A stretch of DNA of 64,000 nucleotides from Streptosporangiaceae bacterium (GCA_019239975.1 JAFAZE010000031.1:1-64000); one strand, 5' to 3'. Counted from the first letter of the stretch, positions 28,256 to 37,718 are shown. Translations and numbers: made by a program. Notes: generated by a model not told the origin, from the sequence alone.

Positions 28256-28349
28256 GTCGTGAGGGCCGGCGTCCGCAAGCGGCGGACCGGCCGATGACAA
28301 CTGCGACTGACCGCTTCGTCAGGCGCTGGACGGCCAGTTCGTCTGCACC

Positions 28350-29435
28350 TCAGTCGTGGCCGGCGAAGGCGGCGCGGTGACCGGCCAGGGGGGCGTGATG
28401 GTCGGTGCCGTCGGCTGGATACGGGTCGGCGTGCACGACGGCTGCGGTGAGCCGCGGTATCGCATGGATCAGCGCGTGCTCGGCGCGGACGGCGACGTCG
28501 TGCGCCTGGACGGCGGTTGACTGCGGGTCGACCAGGATCTCGCATTCGGCCCGCAGCCGGTGGCCGATCCAGCGCAGCCGGATCTGCCCGGCGTCCAGTA
28601 CGCCGGGTGTGGCGCGCAGCGTGGCCTCGGCCTTGTCGGTCAGCGCGGGGTCGACGCCGTCCATGAGGCGGCGGCCGACCTCACGGGCCGCCTGCCAGGC
28701 CACGCCGGCGATGGCCACGGTGATCAGCAGGCCCACCGCGGGGTCCGCCCACGTCCAGCCGATCGCCATCCCGCCGGCGCCGGAGAGCACGGCCAGCGAG
28801 GTGAACCCGTCGGCCCGGGCGTGCAGGCCGTCGGCGACCAGCGCGGCCGAGCCAATCCGGCGCCCGGTGCGGATGCGGTAGCGCGCGGCCACCTCGTTGC
28901 CGGCGAAGCCGAGTACGGCGGCGATCGCGACCACGGCCAGGTGTGACACCGGGCGGGGATGCAGCAGCCGCTGCACGGCGGCGTACGCCGCGGCCACCGC
29001 GGACAGCGCGATGATGGCGACGACCGCGATCCCCGCGAGATCCTCCGCCCGGCCGTAGCCGTAGGTGTACCGCCGCGTCGGCAGGCGCCGCCCGACCGCG
29101 AACGCGATGGCCAGCGGCACCGCGGTGAGGGCGTCGGCGCCGTTGTGCAGCGTGTCGCCGAGCAGCGCGACCGAGCCGGACAGGGCGGCCACGACCGCCT
29201 GCGCGCACGCGGTCGCCGCGAGGATCACCAGGCTGATCCAGAGTGTGCGGATGCCTTCGGCGGACGACTCGAGCGCCGCGTCCGTCTTGCCGGCCACGTC
29301 ATGCGAGTGCGGCCTGAGCAGGTGCGGGACGCGGGCGGGGAGCGCGCTTGGCTGGGCGTGCCGGTCATGCCCGTGGTCGTGCGGGCGTTCGTGGTCGTGG
29401 CCGTGCGGGTGGCCGTGGCTGTGCTCGCCTGTCAT
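28350..29435 (-). CDS. Cation diffusion facilitator (zinc-type efflux transporter)
   Basis: 361 residues. A His-rich N-terminus (MTGEHSHGHPHGHDHERPHDHGHDRH and later LLRPHSHD) precedes six membrane helices. The metal site shows in GDTLHNGADALTAVP (helix 2: HxxxD) and ADGLHARADGFTSLAV (helix 5: HxxxD). The cytoplasmic C-terminal domain is present (PGVLDAGQIRLRWIGHRLRAECEI). HxxxD in both helices fits zinc/cadmium/cobalt export. It is divergent from the FAD oxidoreductase gene, with 174 bp between. Confidence 0.9.
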   Translation of the reverse strand: MTGEHSHGHPHGHDHERPHDHGHDRHAQPSALPARVPHLLRPHSHDVAGKTDAALESSAEGIRTLWISLVILAATACAQAVVAALSGSVALLGDTLHNGADALTAVPLAIAFAVGRRLPTRRYTYGYGRAEDLAGIAVVAIIALSAVAAAYAAVQRLLHPRPVSHLAVVAIAAVLGFAGNEVAARYRIRTGRRIGSAALVADGLHARADGFTSLAVLSGAGGMAIGWTWADPAVGLLITVAIAGVAWQAAREVGRRLMDGVDPALTDKAEATLRATPGVLDAGQIRLRWIGHRLRAECEILVDPQSTAVQAHDVAVRAEHALIHAIPRLTAAVVHADPYPADGTDHHAPLAGHRAAFAGHD

Positions 29436-29609
29436 GCCACCAGGATCGCCGGAAAAGCCCGTCGCGGCACACCGACGCCAGCCACCTTCGTGCTGCTGCA
29501 AACGGCTCGCATGACGGCTGGCGTGCGCGCCGGAATCCGGGGATCGTGGATCGTAGGGCACCGAATGCGGTGCCTTTTGATCCGCGACCGGAGAAAGCGC
29601 GGGAATGGC

Positions 29610-30731
29610 ATGCGGGTAGCGGTGATCGGGGCTGGTCTCATCGGCGCGGCCGTCGCCAGGGAGCTGACGCTGCTGGGGGCCGAGACCTCGGTGTTCGAGG
29701 CCGGGCGGCCGGGGCGGGGCGCTTCGGGTACCACCTTCGCCTGGGTCAACTCGCATAACAAGGCACCGCGGGCCTACCACGACCTGAACGTCGCCGGGAT
29801 GGAAGCCCACCGCGAGCTCGACCGGCTGCCCGCGCCGGGGCCGCGCTGGTACTTCGGTTACGGCAACATCGAGTGGGCCGGCGGCGCCGCGCAGGCGGAA
29901 TGGCTGGCGTCGGCCACCGCCCGGCTCGGCGCGGCCGGCTACCGGACGGAGTCCGTGCCGGCGGCCCGGGTCCGTGACCTGGAACCGGACGTGGTGCTGC
30001 CGGCCGGCACCGATCATGCCGTTTTCTTCCCCGGCGAGGCGTACGTCCTGCCCGCCCTGCTGCTCGGCAGGCTGCTCGGGGAGGCGACCGACCGCGGCGC
30101 GAGACTCGCCTGGCCGGCGCCCGTGCTGGAAACGTCGGTGAGCACGCGAGGGGTCCGGCTGCGGCTGGGCGACGGCACCGAACACGAGGCGGACGTGGCG
30201 ATCTGCTGTGCGGGCCGCTGGACCAGCGAGCTTGTCGCCCCACTCGGCTGCACGGTGCCGCTGGACTCGCAGGGCCCGCGGGCCGTCGGCTATCTCGGGT
30301 ACACCGACCCGGTGCCCGTCCGGCTGCGCCGGGTGCTCATGACACCGCGGCTGAACGTCAGGCCCGATGGCGGCGGCAGGCTGCTGCTCCATGGGCTCGA
30401 CCTGGACCCGGCCGGCCGGAGCGGTTCACCGGACGGCGCCGACGCCGGCGCGGGAAACGAGACGCTCATCGCCGCGGAGCTTGGCCGGCGGCTCGCGGAG
30501 GTGCTGCCGGGGGCGCGCGATGTCCGGGTGACCGTCCGCGCCGGGAGACGGGTCCTGCCGGCCGACGGGGCGAGCGTCGCGGGATGGGCAGACGACGGCC
30601 GGGTCTACGTGATCGCCACGCACAGCGGGGTCACGCTGGCACCGCTGCTCGGCAGGCTGGCCGCCCTCGAGGTCGTGCGGGACTCCGTCCAGGAGATGCT
30701 CCGTCCGTTTCGGCCCCAAAGATTTTCCTGA
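29610..30731 (+). CDS. FAD-dependent oxidoreductase (DAO family)
   Basis: 373 residues. N-terminal dinucleotide-binding motif VAVIGAGLIGAAVARELTLLG with the acidic residue in TSVFEAG, then GRGASGTTFAWVN; the C-terminal FAD contact GRVYVIATHSGVTLAPLLG closes the fold. The family oxidises amines, amino acids or glycine-like substrates. The substrate is not evident and there is no functional partner next to it. Confidence 0.85.
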   Translation: MRVAVIGAGLIGAAVARELTLLGAETSVFEAGRPGRGASGTTFAWVNSHNKAPRAYHDLNVAGMEAHRELDRLPAPGPRWYFGYGNIEWAGGAAQAEWLASATARLGAAGYRTESVPAARVRDLEPDVVLPAGTDHAVFFPGEAYVLPALLLGRLLGEATDRGARLAWPAPVLETSVSTRGVRLRLGDGTEHEADVAICCAGRWTSELVAPLGCTVPLDSQGPRAVGYLGYTDPVPVRLRRVLMTPRLNVRPDGGGRLLLHGLDLDPAGRSGSPDGADAGAGNETLIAAELGRRLAEVLPGARDVRVTVRAGRRVLPADGASVAGWADDGRVYVIATHSGVTLAPLLGRLAALEVVRDSVQEMLRPFRPQRFS

Positions 30732-30826
30732 GGCGCCGGAGCGGACGGCGGCGAGCGCCCGCTCAGCCAGCCGCCAGCGAGGGGCGGAGGGGCGCGGCGG
30801 GGCGGGAAATGTCGGAGGGGCAGCGC

Positions 30827-31696
30827 ATGATGATACGGGAGGCATACATGGTGGATGAGGACGGCGGCGGGGCGCGGTACGCGGCGCCGGAGACCGCCCG
30901 CCGGATGACCGCGGCCGCGGAGGGGTTCCTGGCCGGGCTGACGGGAGCGCAGCGGGAGGCCGCGTGTTCGGGCTTCGGCGACACCGAGCAGCGGCGGGAC
31001 TGGTCGTTCCTGCCGGTGCCGGAGCGCGGCGGGCTGCCGCTCGGCGCGCTCGACGAGGGCCAGCGCAGGCTCGCGCACGAGCTCATCGCGGCGGGCATGA
31101 GCATGCCGGGTTACGCGAAGGTCGTCTCGGTCATGGCGATGGAGCACGTGCTGCGGGCGCTCACGCTCGCCGACTCGCTGTCCGTCAGCGAGCGGGACGC
31201 CGCGATCATCTACCACCGGCCGCCACCGATCCTCGCGAGCCGGATCGTGCCGAGGCTCGGCGAGGTCGAGCGGCCCGAACCGGCCTTCCCGCCGGAGCTG
31301 GACTACACGATCAGCGAGGAGGAGCGCGACATCCTGAGCTACGTTCGGGGCGCGCCGAAGGGACTGCGGGCGGCCGGGCTCGGCAAGCGCCGGCGCGAAG
31401 ATCTCACCGGGCTCGTCGCGAACTTCGCCGGGCGGCTTCCGGATGAGGTCGCCGCGGCCGAGATGCGCCGGATCGAGCGGGCTGGCCTGGACAACCTCGC
31501 CTTCGCGTGGGCAGGCGGCACGGAGCCGGGACAGCGGCACTACTTCCGCATCCAGGGCCCGACGGTGCTCATCGAGCACGAGAACACGCAGGACAACGGC
31601 AGGCACATTCATTCGGTCTGGCGTGACCCGGCGGGAGACTTCGGTGAGGACGTGCTGGCCGAGCACTACCGGCTGCACCATGGGGCGGCCCGCTGA
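30827..31696 (+). CDS. DUF3500 family protein
   Basis: 289 residues. It starts MMIREAYMVDEDGG and has the family hallmarks FLAGLTGAQREAACSGFGD, MSMPGYAKVVSVMAMEHVL, HYFRIQGPTVLIEHENTQ and HIHSVWRDPAGDFGEDVLAEHYR. Function unknown; members often occur as stand-alone soluble or secreted proteins. No signal peptide here. ATG 30827 is chosen because GGAGGGG lies six bases upstream; ATG 30809 is the alternative. Confidence 0.85.
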   Translation: MMIREAYMVDEDGGGARYAAPETARRMTAAAEGFLAGLTGAQREAACSGFGDTEQRRDWSFLPVPERGGLPLGALDEGQRRLAHELIAAGMSMPGYAKVVSVMAMEHVLRALTLADSLSVSERDAAIIYHRPPPILASRIVPRLGEVERPEPAFPPELDYTISEEERDILSYVRGAPKGLRAAGLGKRRREDLTGLVANFAGRLPDEVAAAEMRRIERAGLDNLAFAWAGGTEPGQRHYFRIQGPTVLIEHENTQDNGRHIHSVWRDPAGDFGEDVLAEHYRLHHGAAR

Positions 31697-31731
31697 GAGC
31701 CCGCGGGCGGAACCGGCGGGGCCCGACGCGG

Positions 31732-32484
31732 CTAGACGTCGAGGATGAACCGGGCGGCCGGGCTGAGCCTGGCGAGCGTCTCCGGGCGCACGTACTTCTT
31801 CTGGTCGAGCTGCTGGCCGTTGCCGCGGCGGGTGAAGTACGAGTGCAGCGCGCGGCGCTGCCGCCCGGTGCGGTTGAGGGTGCCGCCGTGCCACAGATGG
31901 CTGTTGAAGACGACGACGGTGCCGGCCGGGGCGGTGAGCTTGACCTCGTCGGGATGCGGGGCCGCCGGGTCGGGCATCACGTCGCCCACGGACACGGTGA
32001 ACCTGTGTGAGCCGGGCACCACGCGGGTGGCTCCGTTGTCGGAAGTGAAGTCGTCCAGCAGCCAGATCGAGTTGCACACCTGGTAAGGGCCGTCGCCCAC
32101 CGGGCGCCCTTCGGCGTGCAGCGCCTGGTTGCCCTGCCCGGGCAGGGCGGCGCGGCTGTTCAGCGAGGAGAGCTTGAACTCGCCAAGCACGTGCGCGATG
32201 CAGGCCAGCACCCTGGGGTCGGTGAAGCAGACCTCAAACACCGGATCCTTGTTCACCAGGTCGGCGAGCCGGTCGGTTCCCGCCTCCTGATGCACCTCGA
32301 GCCCGGCCCGGTCCCCCTCGGCCGCCACGAGCTCGGCCAGCCTGGCCCGGAGCCTCACCACCTGCCCGTCCGACAGAACGCCGGTCAGCGGCGCGTATCC
32401 GTTCCGGTCGAGTTGCTCTCTGGTGTCCGCGTCAAGGGTTTGCTCCGTGACGCCCAGCTCAGCGAGCGCGGTCGCCATGTCCAT
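31732..32484 (-). CDS. Phytanoyl-CoA-dioxygenase-like Fe(II)/2-oxoglutarate oxygenase
   Basis: 250 residues of the PhyH fold: NGYAPLTGVLSDGQVVRLRARL, SSLNSRAALPGQGNQALHAEG, VCNSIWLLDDFTSDNGATRVVPGSH, VVVFNSHLWHGG, HSYFTRR. The iron site appears to be His123-Ala-Glu125 with distal His199, so Glu replaces the usual Asp of HxD. Glu in this position occurs in some related oxygenases and may still bind iron. ATG 32484 follows GGAGGCAGCG. The substrate is unknown. Confidence 0.82.
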   Translation of the reverse strand: MDMATALAELGVTEQTLDADTREQLDRNGYAPLTGVLSDGQVVRLRARLAELVAAEGDRAGLEVHQEAGTDRLADLVNKDPVFEVCFTDPRVLACIAHVLGEFKLSSLNSRAALPGQGNQALHAEGRPVGDGPYQVCNSIWLLDDFTSDNGATRVVPGSHRFTVSVGDVMPDPAAPHPDEVKLTAPAGTVVVFNSHLWHGGTLNRTGRQRRALHSYFTRRGNGQQLDQKKYVRPETLARLSPAARFILDV

Positions 32485-32591
32485 CGCTGCCTCCGTCGGC
32501 GTGAGCTGCTCCGGTGCCCGTGCGGGCTCAGCCAGTGTTCTCCAGGCTATGACGGCCGGCGGCGCGGCGCGGCGGGTGGGATGGAGCCTGC

Positions 32592-33365
32592 TCAGGGATC
32601 GCGGAGGCGGGCGCGGAGCAGGCGCAGGCCGTCGTCGCCGAAGCCGTGACCGGCCAGCCACCGGGCAACGCCGCCGTGGCGGGAGTCCATCTGCTCGAGG
32701 AAAGCCGCCATCGTTTCCGGCCGCGGCCGGTGGGAGTCGGCGGGTTTGCTGTTGATGTCGGCCGCGTACGTGCGTGACCTGCGCAGGCGTTCGATGACGG
32801 CGGCGATGCGCTCGCCCGTCGCGACGTAGTCGGCGACGATCGCCTCCGGGCGGACGCCGGCGGCGCTGAGCGCGAGCGCGACCACGACCCCGGTTCGGTC
32901 CTTACCCGCCGCGCAGTGGACGATCGCGGCGCCCGCGGAGTGCGCGATGTTCCGCAGCGCGGCCACCACCTGGTCGGGGCGGTCTTCCAGGTAGCCCAGG
33001 TAATGTCCGCAGGTGGGGTCGGCGGGATAGCGGGAAAGGTCCCGCTGCGGCCGGGTCAGCAGCGCGTCGGCGACCGCGTCGGTCGCGGTGCCCCTTTCGG
33101 GCAGCACGGGGTGGTGCACGTGCCGGACGCCGGGGACGCTGTCCAGCGGCGCCGCTCCCTCGGATACGAGCTCGGCCGTGCTGCGCAGGTCGACCACCGT
33201 GGTCAGGCCGATTCCGCGCACCAGCGTCTCGATATCGGACGGCGTCAGCTCCTGCAGGTTGTCCCCGCGCAAGAGCCTCGCGGTGACCGTTTTCCGGCCG
33301 TCCTCGGTGGGCAGGCCGCCCACGTCGCGCACGTTGACGGCACCCTCCAGATCAATCCATGGCAT
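32592..33365 (-). CDS. Tyrosine-protein phosphatase (lipid-phosphatase-like family)
   Basis: 257 residues. Signature loop VHCAAGKDRTGV with catalytic Cys151 and Arg157, and the family start NVRDVGGLPTEDGR. A bacterial dual-specificity/Y_phosphatase3 type, acting on phosphotyrosine or phosphoinositides. It follows the D-aminoacylase-like gene by 47 bp on the same strand and may be co-transcribed. Confidence 0.88.
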   Translation of the reverse strand: MPWIDLEGAVNVRDVGGLPTEDGRKTVTARLLRGDNLQELTPSDIETLVRGIGLTTVVDLRSTAELVSEGAAPLDSVPGVRHVHHPVLPERGTATDAVADALLTRPQRDLSRYPADPTCGHYLGYLEDRPDQVVAALRNIAHSAGAAIVHCAAGKDRTGVVVALALSAAGVRPEAIVADYVATGERIAAVIERLRRSRTYAADINSKPADSHRPRPETMAAFLEQMDSRHGGVARWLAGHGFGDDGLRLLRARLRDP

Positions 33366-33412
33366 GACAACATCCTCACAGTACCCGCCGGGTGCCCGGC
33401 AGGGGCGGAACC

Positions 33413-34921
33413 CTAAACTGGCTCGGCGCGGACCGGGCGGCCGGGCAGCGCGCCGGTCACGATGTCCCCGTCGCGAACCACGAAAGTGCCGTTGACCAGG
33501 ACGTGCCGGATGCCTGCCGACGGGCGGGTGCTGTCGGCGTAGCTGGCCTGATCGCTGATCGCCGCCGGGTCGAAGACCACGATGTCCGCGTCGCCGCCCG
33601 GCCGCAGCCGTCCCTTGCGGCGCATCGCGGGCACACGGTCCTGGAGCAGCCGGGCGGGTTCGAGGGCGCACTTGGCCAGCGCCTCGGCCAGGCCGAGCTG
33701 CCCGTCGCCGAGCTGCCCGTCGCCGAGCTGCCCGTCGCCGCGGGTGAGCAGGCGCACCGCCCTGGAGAACGTCCCGGCCGTCCGCGGGTGGGTGATCGCG
33801 GTGGCGGGCAGCGGCCAGTCCAGCGGGCCGGGCGGCCGGCCGGCCCAGGTGAGCGGCATGGCGTCGCTGGCCACGATGGCGCCGGGGAACGTCAGGGACC
33901 GCATGAGCAGCCGGCGATCGGCCGGGTCGTTCTCGTCGAGCAGCTCGATGATCGCCAGCCCGCCTGGATCGGCCCGCCGCAGCTCGCGCAGCCGGGCGTC
34001 GCTGGCGACCCGCTCGCCGGTCGGCGCGTAGGTGAGCGACGACGGCGTGAGCCCGCGCTCGCCGAGCCGCTCGGGGGCGAGGAACGCGGCGCCGATGCCG
34101 GTCATGCCGGACCCGTAGGGGTAGGCCTCGACGCTGACCCGCGCTCCCGCCGCCCGGGCCCGGGCGACCAGCCCGAGGACCCGGTCCACGTGCCGCTGCG
34201 AGGTGCTGTTGACATGGCAGTAGTGCATGTGAGCGCCGGTCTCGCCCGCGGCGCGGACGATCTCCTCGGCGCCGTCGACGACCGCGGAGGGAACCATCTC
34301 GATCATGTCCCGCGAATGCGTGAACGTGGGCGCGCCGGCTTCCGCGGCGAGCGCCGCCACCCGCAGGTATTCCGCCTGGCTGGTGGCCGGAGCGTATCCG
34401 AGGAGCACGCCGATGCCGAGGGCGCCGTCGGCCAGGTCGGCCGACAGCCGTGCCAGCAGCCGTGCGACTTCCGCGGGGCCGGCCGGACGCTGCCACGCCG
34501 GGTCCGCGATGTTCGCCATGAAGGCGGCCAGCGTGGCGTCCGGCGTGATCCCGGCGACCGCCTCCATCCGGGCCAGCGCCCAGGACGTCGAGTAGCCGTA
34601 GTTGACCGGCCTGCCCTCGGCCGCCGCGCGGCGGTAGGCGGCGCCCACCGGTGCGGCGCCCGCCTCCAGCTCCAGCGCGGTGGTGACGCCGTCCAGAGCC
34701 TGCAGCCGCAGGCCAGGGATGTCGCCGACGTGGCTGTGCAGGTCGATGAACCCGGCGGTCACCACCAGTCCGGTGACGTCCAGGTCGGCCGGCGCGGGTG
34801 GCAGCGCGTTCCCGATCTCCGTTACCCGGCCCGCCGCGATGGCGACATCCCGCACCGCGTCCAGGCCGGATTCGGAATCGATCACCCGCCCGCCGCGCAG
34901 CACGGTCTCCGGGTCGCTCAC
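33413..34921 (-). CDS. D-aminoacylase-type amidohydrolase
   Basis: 502 residues of the amidohydrolase superfamily, D-aminoacylase/N-acyl-D-amino-acid deacylase branch. It has the metal motif FIDLHSHVGD, THSRDMIEM, MHYCHVNSTS, IVASDAMPLTW and the C-terminal GRLRPGGDADIVVFDP. The GTG start at 34921 follows GGAGGGCGCG. A threefold DGQLG repeat (15-bp direct repeat at about 33700-33740) sits in a surface loop. The substrate is probably an N-acylated D-amino acid, but other amides are possible. Confidence 0.82.
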   Translation of the reverse strand: MSDPETVLRGGRVIDSESGLDAVRDVAIAAGRVTEIGNALPPAPADLDVTGLVVTAGFIDLHSHVGDIPGLRLQALDGVTTALELEAGAAPVGAAYRRAAAEGRPVNYGYSTSWALARMEAVAGITPDATLAAFMANIADPAWQRPAGPAEVARLLARLSADLADGALGIGVLLGYAPATSQAEYLRVAALAAEAGAPTFTHSRDMIEMVPSAVVDGAEEIVRAAGETGAHMHYCHVNSTSQRHVDRVLGLVARARAAGARVSVEAYPYGSGMTGIGAAFLAPERLGERGLTPSSLTYAPTGERVASDARLRELRRADPGGLAIIELLDENDPADRRLLMRSLTFPGAIVASDAMPLTWAGRPPGPLDWPLPATAITHPRTAGTFSRAVRLLTRGDGQLGDGQLGDGQLGLAEALAKCALEPARLLQDRVPAMRRKGRLRPGGDADIVVFDPAAISDQASYADSTRPSAGIRHVLVNGTFVVRDGDIVTGALPGRPVRAEPV

Positions 34922-35112
34922 CGCGCCCTCCAGGGGTTCGCGCTTCCGCCAACGGGTCAAGCCTGGCATGGCGGAGAGCTCACGCGGAAGACGCGTGTAT
35001 CAGCGGCACCGTTCGGCCCTCTTTGTCGGCATGGGCATCCGCGGGCCCGTGGGGAAGGCCGGCGCGGAATGTTCGAGACGCGCAACAGTGCGGCAAACAT
35101 CGGGGGCTATCA

Positions 35113-35397
35113 ATGGAAAGCAGCATGACGTTTCTCGACTGTCCGGCGTACCTGGACGACCATGGCAAGGTGAGGTGCGGTCTTCCCGCCGAGGTGGAAT
35201 ACCGCTACGTTGTCGAGTCCACCGACGGGCCGCTGGAGAGCGCGAAGATCCGGTGCCCGTCCGGTCACTGGTTCAATGCGCCGGTGGAGTTCCTCGTCTG
35301 GGAGGGAGTCCCGGACGCGACCGAGGCCCGCAGGAGAGCTGCGCGTGCCCGCCATCCGGCTTCGCGGTCGGCGGGGAACCCGCGTATCCAGTTACCG
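35113..35397 (+). CDS. Small conserved actinobacterial protein with no local stop codon
   Basis: The first ~70 residues (FLDCPAYLDDHGKVRCGLPA, PLESAKIRCPSGHWFNAPVE) look conserved: a small domain with Cys residues at CPAYL, RCGLP and RCPSGHWF, probably a zinc-ribbon-like fold; I recognise the pattern from other actinomycetes. In-frame ATGs at 35113 and 35125. The frame has no stop until 36375, which would run 980 bases antisense through two aldehyde dehydrogenase genes, so the true 3' end is unclear. I end the feature where the opposite gene begins. Confidence 0.45.
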
Positions 35398-36282
35398 TCA
35401 GATGCCGACCGGGTGCCAGACGGTCTTCGTCTCCAGGTAGCCGAACATCCGCTCCAGGCCCGGCTCGGCGCTCCAGTCGCCGTCGCCGAGGCGCAGCACG
35501 CGCTTGAGGTTCGCCGCCGCGGACTCGGCCAGCTCGCATCCGAGCGGCTCGGGCGCCGCGGACAGGTCGATCGCGTTCACGTCCATGTGCGACGCCAGCC
35601 ACGGCGCGATCTCGGCCATCCGCCCGGTGAGCACGTTCACCACGCCCCCGGGCACGTCCGAGGTCGCGAGCACCTCGGACAGCGTGATGGCGGGCAGCGG
35701 GCAGCGCTCGGCGGCCAGCACGACCACCGTGTTGCCGCTCACGATCGCGGGCGCGATCACCGAGACCAGGCCGAGCAGCGGCGAGGAGACCGGTGCCAGC
35801 ACGGCCACCACCCCGGTGGGCTCGGGCAGCGAGAAGCCGAAGTACGGGCCGGCCACCGGGTTGGCGGAGCCGCGCACCTGGGTGAGCTTGTCGGCCCAGC
35901 CGGCGTACCAGACCCAGCGGTCGACGGCCGCGTCGACCTCTGCCTCCGCCGCCCGCACGGCAGCGCCGGAGGCGGCGCGCACCTCGGCCGCGAACTGCGC
36001 CCTGCGGCCCTCCAGCAGCTCGGCCACCCGGTACAGGACCTGTCCCCTGTTGTACGCGGTCGCCGCCGACCACCCGGCGAACGCCTTGCGCGCCGCCACG
36101 ACGGCATCCCGCGCGTCCTTCCGCGAGGCCAGCGCGGCGTTGGCGAGGAAGCCGCCCCTGTGGTCGGTCACCGCGTACGACCTCCCGCTCTCCGAGCGGG
36201 GGAACGCGCCGCCGATGTACAGCTTGTACGTCTTGCGCACGGCAATCCGGCCCGCCGCGCCCGCTCCCTGGTCAGTGGACAT
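35398..36282 (-). CDS. Truncated aldehyde-dehydrogenase-like protein lacking the catalytic domain
   Basis: 294 residues, only the N-terminal NAD-binding part of the ALDH fold: YKLYIGGAFPRSESGRSYAV, WVWYAGWADKLTQVRG, PTGVVAVLAPVSSPLLGLVSV, PGGVVNVLTGRMAEIAPWLASH. No catalytic Cys domain follows; the protein ends FGYLETKTVWHPVGI. Its start overlaps the full-length ALDH gene by 11 bp. Clean frame and coupling suggest a functional, perhaps structural, partner rather than decay. Confidence 0.8.
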   Translation of the reverse strand: MSTDQGAGAAGRIAVRKTYKLYIGGAFPRSESGRSYAVTDHRGGFLANAALASRKDARDAVVAARKAFAGWSAATAYNRGQVLYRVAELLEGRRAQFAAEVRAASGAAVRAAEAEVDAAVDRWVWYAGWADKLTQVRGSANPVAGPYFGFSLPEPTGVVAVLAPVSSPLLGLVSVIAPAIVSGNTVVVLAAERCPLPAITLSEVLATSDVPGGVVNVLTGRMAEIAPWLASHMDVNAIDLSAAPEPLGCELAESAAANLKRVLRLGDGDWSAEPGLERMFGYLETKTVWHPVGI

Positions 36283-37711
36283 CGAGGTACGCCTCCAGCC
36301 CGTGCCGGCCACCTTCCCTGCCGTAACCGGACTCCTTGTACCCGCCGAACGGTGAGGACGGGTCGAAGCGGTTGAACGTGTTCGCCCACACCACTCCGGC
36401 CCGCAGCCGCCCCGCCATCCACAGGATCCGCGAGCCCTTCTCGGTCCACACCCCGGCGGACAGGCCGTACGGCGTGTTGTTGGCCTTCTCCACCGCCTCG
36501 GCCGGGGTGCGGAACGTCAGGACGGACAGCACCGGGCCGAAGATCTCCTCCCTGGCGATGCGGTGCGCCTGGGACACCCCGGTGAACACCGTGGGCGGGA
36601 ACCAGAACCCGCGGTCCGGCAGAACGCACGGCGGCGACCACCGCTGCGCGCCGTCGGCGTCGCCGCTCTCGGCGAGGGTGCGTATCTTCGCCAGCTGCTT
36701 GGCGGAGTTGATCGCGCCCACGTCCGTGTTCTTGTCGAGCGGGTCGCCGAGCCGCAGCGTCGCCATCCGCCGCCGCAGCGCGGCGAGCACGTCCTCGGCG
36801 GCGCTTTCCTGCACGAGCAGCCGCGACCCGGCGCAGCACACGTGTCCCTGGTTGAAGAAGATGCCGTTCACGATCCCCTCGACCGCCTGGTCGACGGGCG
36901 CGTCGTCGAAGACGACGTTGGCCGCCTTGCCGCCCAGCTCGAGCGTCAGCCTGCGGCGTGAGCGAGCGCAGGTGCGCGCGATCTCCTTGCCGACCTCGGT
37001 GGACCCGGTGAACGCCACCTTGTCGATCCCCGGGTGCCCGACCAGGAGGCGCCCGGTGTCACCGGCGCCGGTCACGATGTTGACCACGCCCGGCGGCAGG
37101 TCCGCCTGCTGGCAGATCTCCGCGAACAGCAGCGCGGTCAGCGGCGTCGTCTCGGCGGGCTTGAGCACCACCGTGTTGCCGCAGGCGAGCGCCGGGGCGA
37201 TCTTCCACGCCAGCATCAGCAGCGGGAAGTTCCACGGGATCACCTGGCCCGCGACGCCGAGCGGCCGCGGCGACGGCCCGTACCCGGCGTAAGAGAGCTT
37301 GTCGGACCAGCCCGCGTGGTAGAAGAAGTGCGCCGCGGCGAGCGGGACGTCCACGTCGCGTGACTCGCGGATCGGCTTGCCGTTGTCCAGGGTCTCCAGG
37401 ACGGCCAGCTCGCGGGACCGTTCCTGCAGGATGCGCGCGATGCGGAACAGGTACTTGCCGCGCTCCCTGCCCGGCATGACCGACCAGGTCCGCTCGTAGG
37501 CCGCCCGCGCGGCGGCCACCGCCCGGTCCACGTCCTCCGCGCCCGCCGAGGTCACCTCGGCGAGCACCTCCTCGGTGGCCGGTGAGACCGTCTTGAAGAC
37601 ACCGGACCCGCCGGTGCCGGGGACGAACTCGCCCCCGATGAACAGCCCGTTCCAATCGCGCAGCGACACGATCGAGCGCGATTCCGGCGCGGGCGCGTAC
37701 TCGAATTTCAT
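36272..37711 (-). CDS. Aldehyde dehydrogenase
   Basis: 479 residues, complete ALDH: PWNFPLLMLAWKIAPALACGNTVVLKPAE (NAD site), TGSTEVGKEI, LELGGKAANVVF (general base Glu), GHVCCAGSRLLVQ (catalytic Cys), EEIFGPVLSVL and PFGGYKESGYGREGG. Next to deoC it probably oxidises acetaldehyde from the aldolase reaction to acetate, completing deoxynucleoside catabolism. It lies 7 bp after the deoC stop. Confidence 0.92.
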   Translation of the reverse strand: MKFEYAPAPESRSIVSLRDWNGLFIGGEFVPGTGGSGVFKTVSPATEEVLAEVTSAGAEDVDRAVAAARAAYERTWSVMPGRERGKYLFRIARILQERSRELAVLETLDNGKPIRESRDVDVPLAAAHFFYHAGWSDKLSYAGYGPSPRPLGVAGQVIPWNFPLLMLAWKIAPALACGNTVVLKPAETTPLTALLFAEICQQADLPPGVVNIVTGAGDTGRLLVGHPGIDKVAFTGSTEVGKEIARTCARSRRRLTLELGGKAANVVFDDAPVDQAVEGIVNGIFFNQGHVCCAGSRLLVQESAAEDVLAALRRRMATLRLGDPLDKNTDVGAINSAKQLAKIRTLAESGDADGAQRWSPPCVLPDRGFWFPPTVFTGVSQAHRIAREEIFGPVLSVLTFRTPAEAVEKANNTPYGLSAGVWTEKGSRILWMAGRLRAGVVWANTFNRFDPSSPFGGYKESGYGREGGRHGLEAYLDVH

Positions 37712-37718
37712 CGGCAGA

